Assembly: GCA_013285645.1 (NCBI GenBank)
Contig: JABDHJ010000002.1
Coordinates: forward strand, 62,001-126,000
Source of the DNA: Verrucomicrobiota bacterium
Lineage (GTDB): Bacteria > Verrucomicrobiota > Verrucomicrobiia > Methylacidiphilales > UBA1321
Reading direction: 5' to 3'
Length of the DNA: 64,000 nt
Shown here: positions 63,407 to 64,000 of the stretch, in pieces
How the letters are laid out: each line of letters begins with the position of its first letter
Numbering within the stretch: the stretch's first letter is position 1
Translations under genes and position numbers: made by a program
Notes under the pieces: model-generated
What the model was told of the DNA's origin: nothing
The model's database searches: none
What the model saw: only the letters and a program-made list of their open reading frames with translations

Positions 63407-64000
63407 TTAGCTGTCCCCATACAGCACCCAGGTGTCTTTGCTGCCGCCGCCTTGGGAGGAGTTGACGACGAGTGAGCCTTTGCGCAGGGCCACGCGGGTG
63501 AGGCCGCCGGGTACGATGCTGATTTTTTCTCCGCAGAGAATGTAGGGGCGCAGATCGACGTGGCGTCCTTCGAAATTGCCGTCGCAATAGCTGGGATGGC
63601 GCGAGAGATTGAGCGTGGGCTGCGCGATGTAGTTGCGGGGATTTTCGAGGATCTTCTCCTTGAACTCGGCCCGTTGCGTCGCGGTCGAGGCGGGGCCGAC
63701 CAGCATGCCGTAGCCGCCCGATTCATTGGCCGCCTTGACGACCAATTGTTCGAGATGCGTGACGATGTACTCGCGCTCCTTCGGGTCGGAAGCGAGGTAG
63801 GTCGGCACGTTGGCCAGGATCGGTTCCTCGGAGAGGTAGAACTTGATCATGTCGGGCACAAATTTATAGACCACCTTGTCATCGGCGATGCCGGTTCCAA
63901 TGGCGTTGGCGAGGCTGACATTGCCCGCGCGATAAGCCTCGACCAGTCCCGGCACGCCGAGAATCGAATCCTTGCGGAAGACTTTGGGATCGAGGAAATC
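63407..64000 (-). CDS. Circularly permuted ATP-grasp protein, C-terminal part (cut by window end)
   Basis: At least 197 residues; the gene enters from beyond 64000. '[20 protein letters not shown]' (shortened), '[20 protein letters not shown]', '[19 protein letters not shown]', '[15 protein letters not shown]', '[20 protein letters not shown]' and the Gly-rich '[20 protein letters not shown]' are the C-terminal motifs of CP-ATPgrasp type 2 proteins. It is the standard partner of the alpha-E gene that follows on the same strand. The ligase substrate is not known. Confidence 0.9.
   Translation of the reverse strand, partial: DFLDPKVFRKDSILGVPGLVEAYRAGNVSLANAIGTGIADDKVVYKFVPDMIKFYLSEEPILANVPTYLASDPKEREYIVTHLEQLVVKAANESGGYGMLVGPASTATQRAEFKEKILENPRNYIAQPTLNLSRHPSYCDGNFEGRHVDLRPYILCGEKISIVPGGLTRVALRKGSLVVNSSQGGGSKDTWVLYGDS

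Overview
The window looks like chromosome of a soil or freshwater member of the Verrucomicrobiota. The evidence is a five-helix-type succinate dehydrogenase (sdhCAB), a nuo cluster laced with small lipoproteins, and a secreted protein with the 'DGKTY' / 'GYDPEK' motifs common in that phylum. Many start codons also lack a Shine-Dalgarno sequence. The assignment is by inference from gene content only; there is no rRNA here.

The left part (about 1-36,090) is accessory DNA of visibly lower G+C. A 31-bp copy of the 3' end of a tRNA-Gly gene lies at 4689-4719, and the intact tRNA-Gly(GCC) gene is at 36066-36138. Together they bound an integrated island of about 31.4 kb. Just inside each boundary is an identical 22-bp repeat that probably serves as an integrase arm site. 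From left to right the island carries: a tyrosine integrase; a replication-like module (small HTH protein, AEP primase, small partner); a serine recombinase; a run of small unknown or secreted proteins with an XRE regulator; a nuclease-like / DUF72 / unknown operon; a UmuD-like protease with a giant Y-family plus C-family DNA polymerase fusion; a nitrilase-like plus Rad50-like ATPase pair; a type I restriction system hsdR-hsdS-(PrrC-like ATPase)-hsdM; and a NERD-nuclease/UvrD-type helicase with a possible HEPN-like partner. Left of the boundary (1-4536) is more defence-type DNA: a PLD-domain helicase fragment, an HNH nuclease, a GNAT-PIN fusion and an ASCH protein. This suggests a second element or a hot spot.

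The right part (36,100-64,000) is G+C-rich core chromosome: glycogen phosphorylase, RNase D, a DsbD-like reductase with a redoxin, nuoB-C-D-E-F-G-H on the minus strand (nuoA and nuoI-N are absent here), folC, a HAD phosphatase, sdhCAB, leuB, and an alpha-E / circularly permuted ATP-grasp pair cut by the window end. Intergenic spaces here are filled with several families of short fold-back repeats that I did not see in the island. One family frames a GxxExxY nuclease-like gene inside the nuo operon and recurs as a 117-bp perfect-TIR miniature element 2.4 kb away. Another has inserted in frame into the DsbD-like gene.

The strongest candidates for undescribed biology are the UmuD / (DinB-DnaE) fusion operon, the nitrilase / Rad50-like two-gene cassette, the GxxExxY repeat-framed element, and the coding-sequence palindromes.
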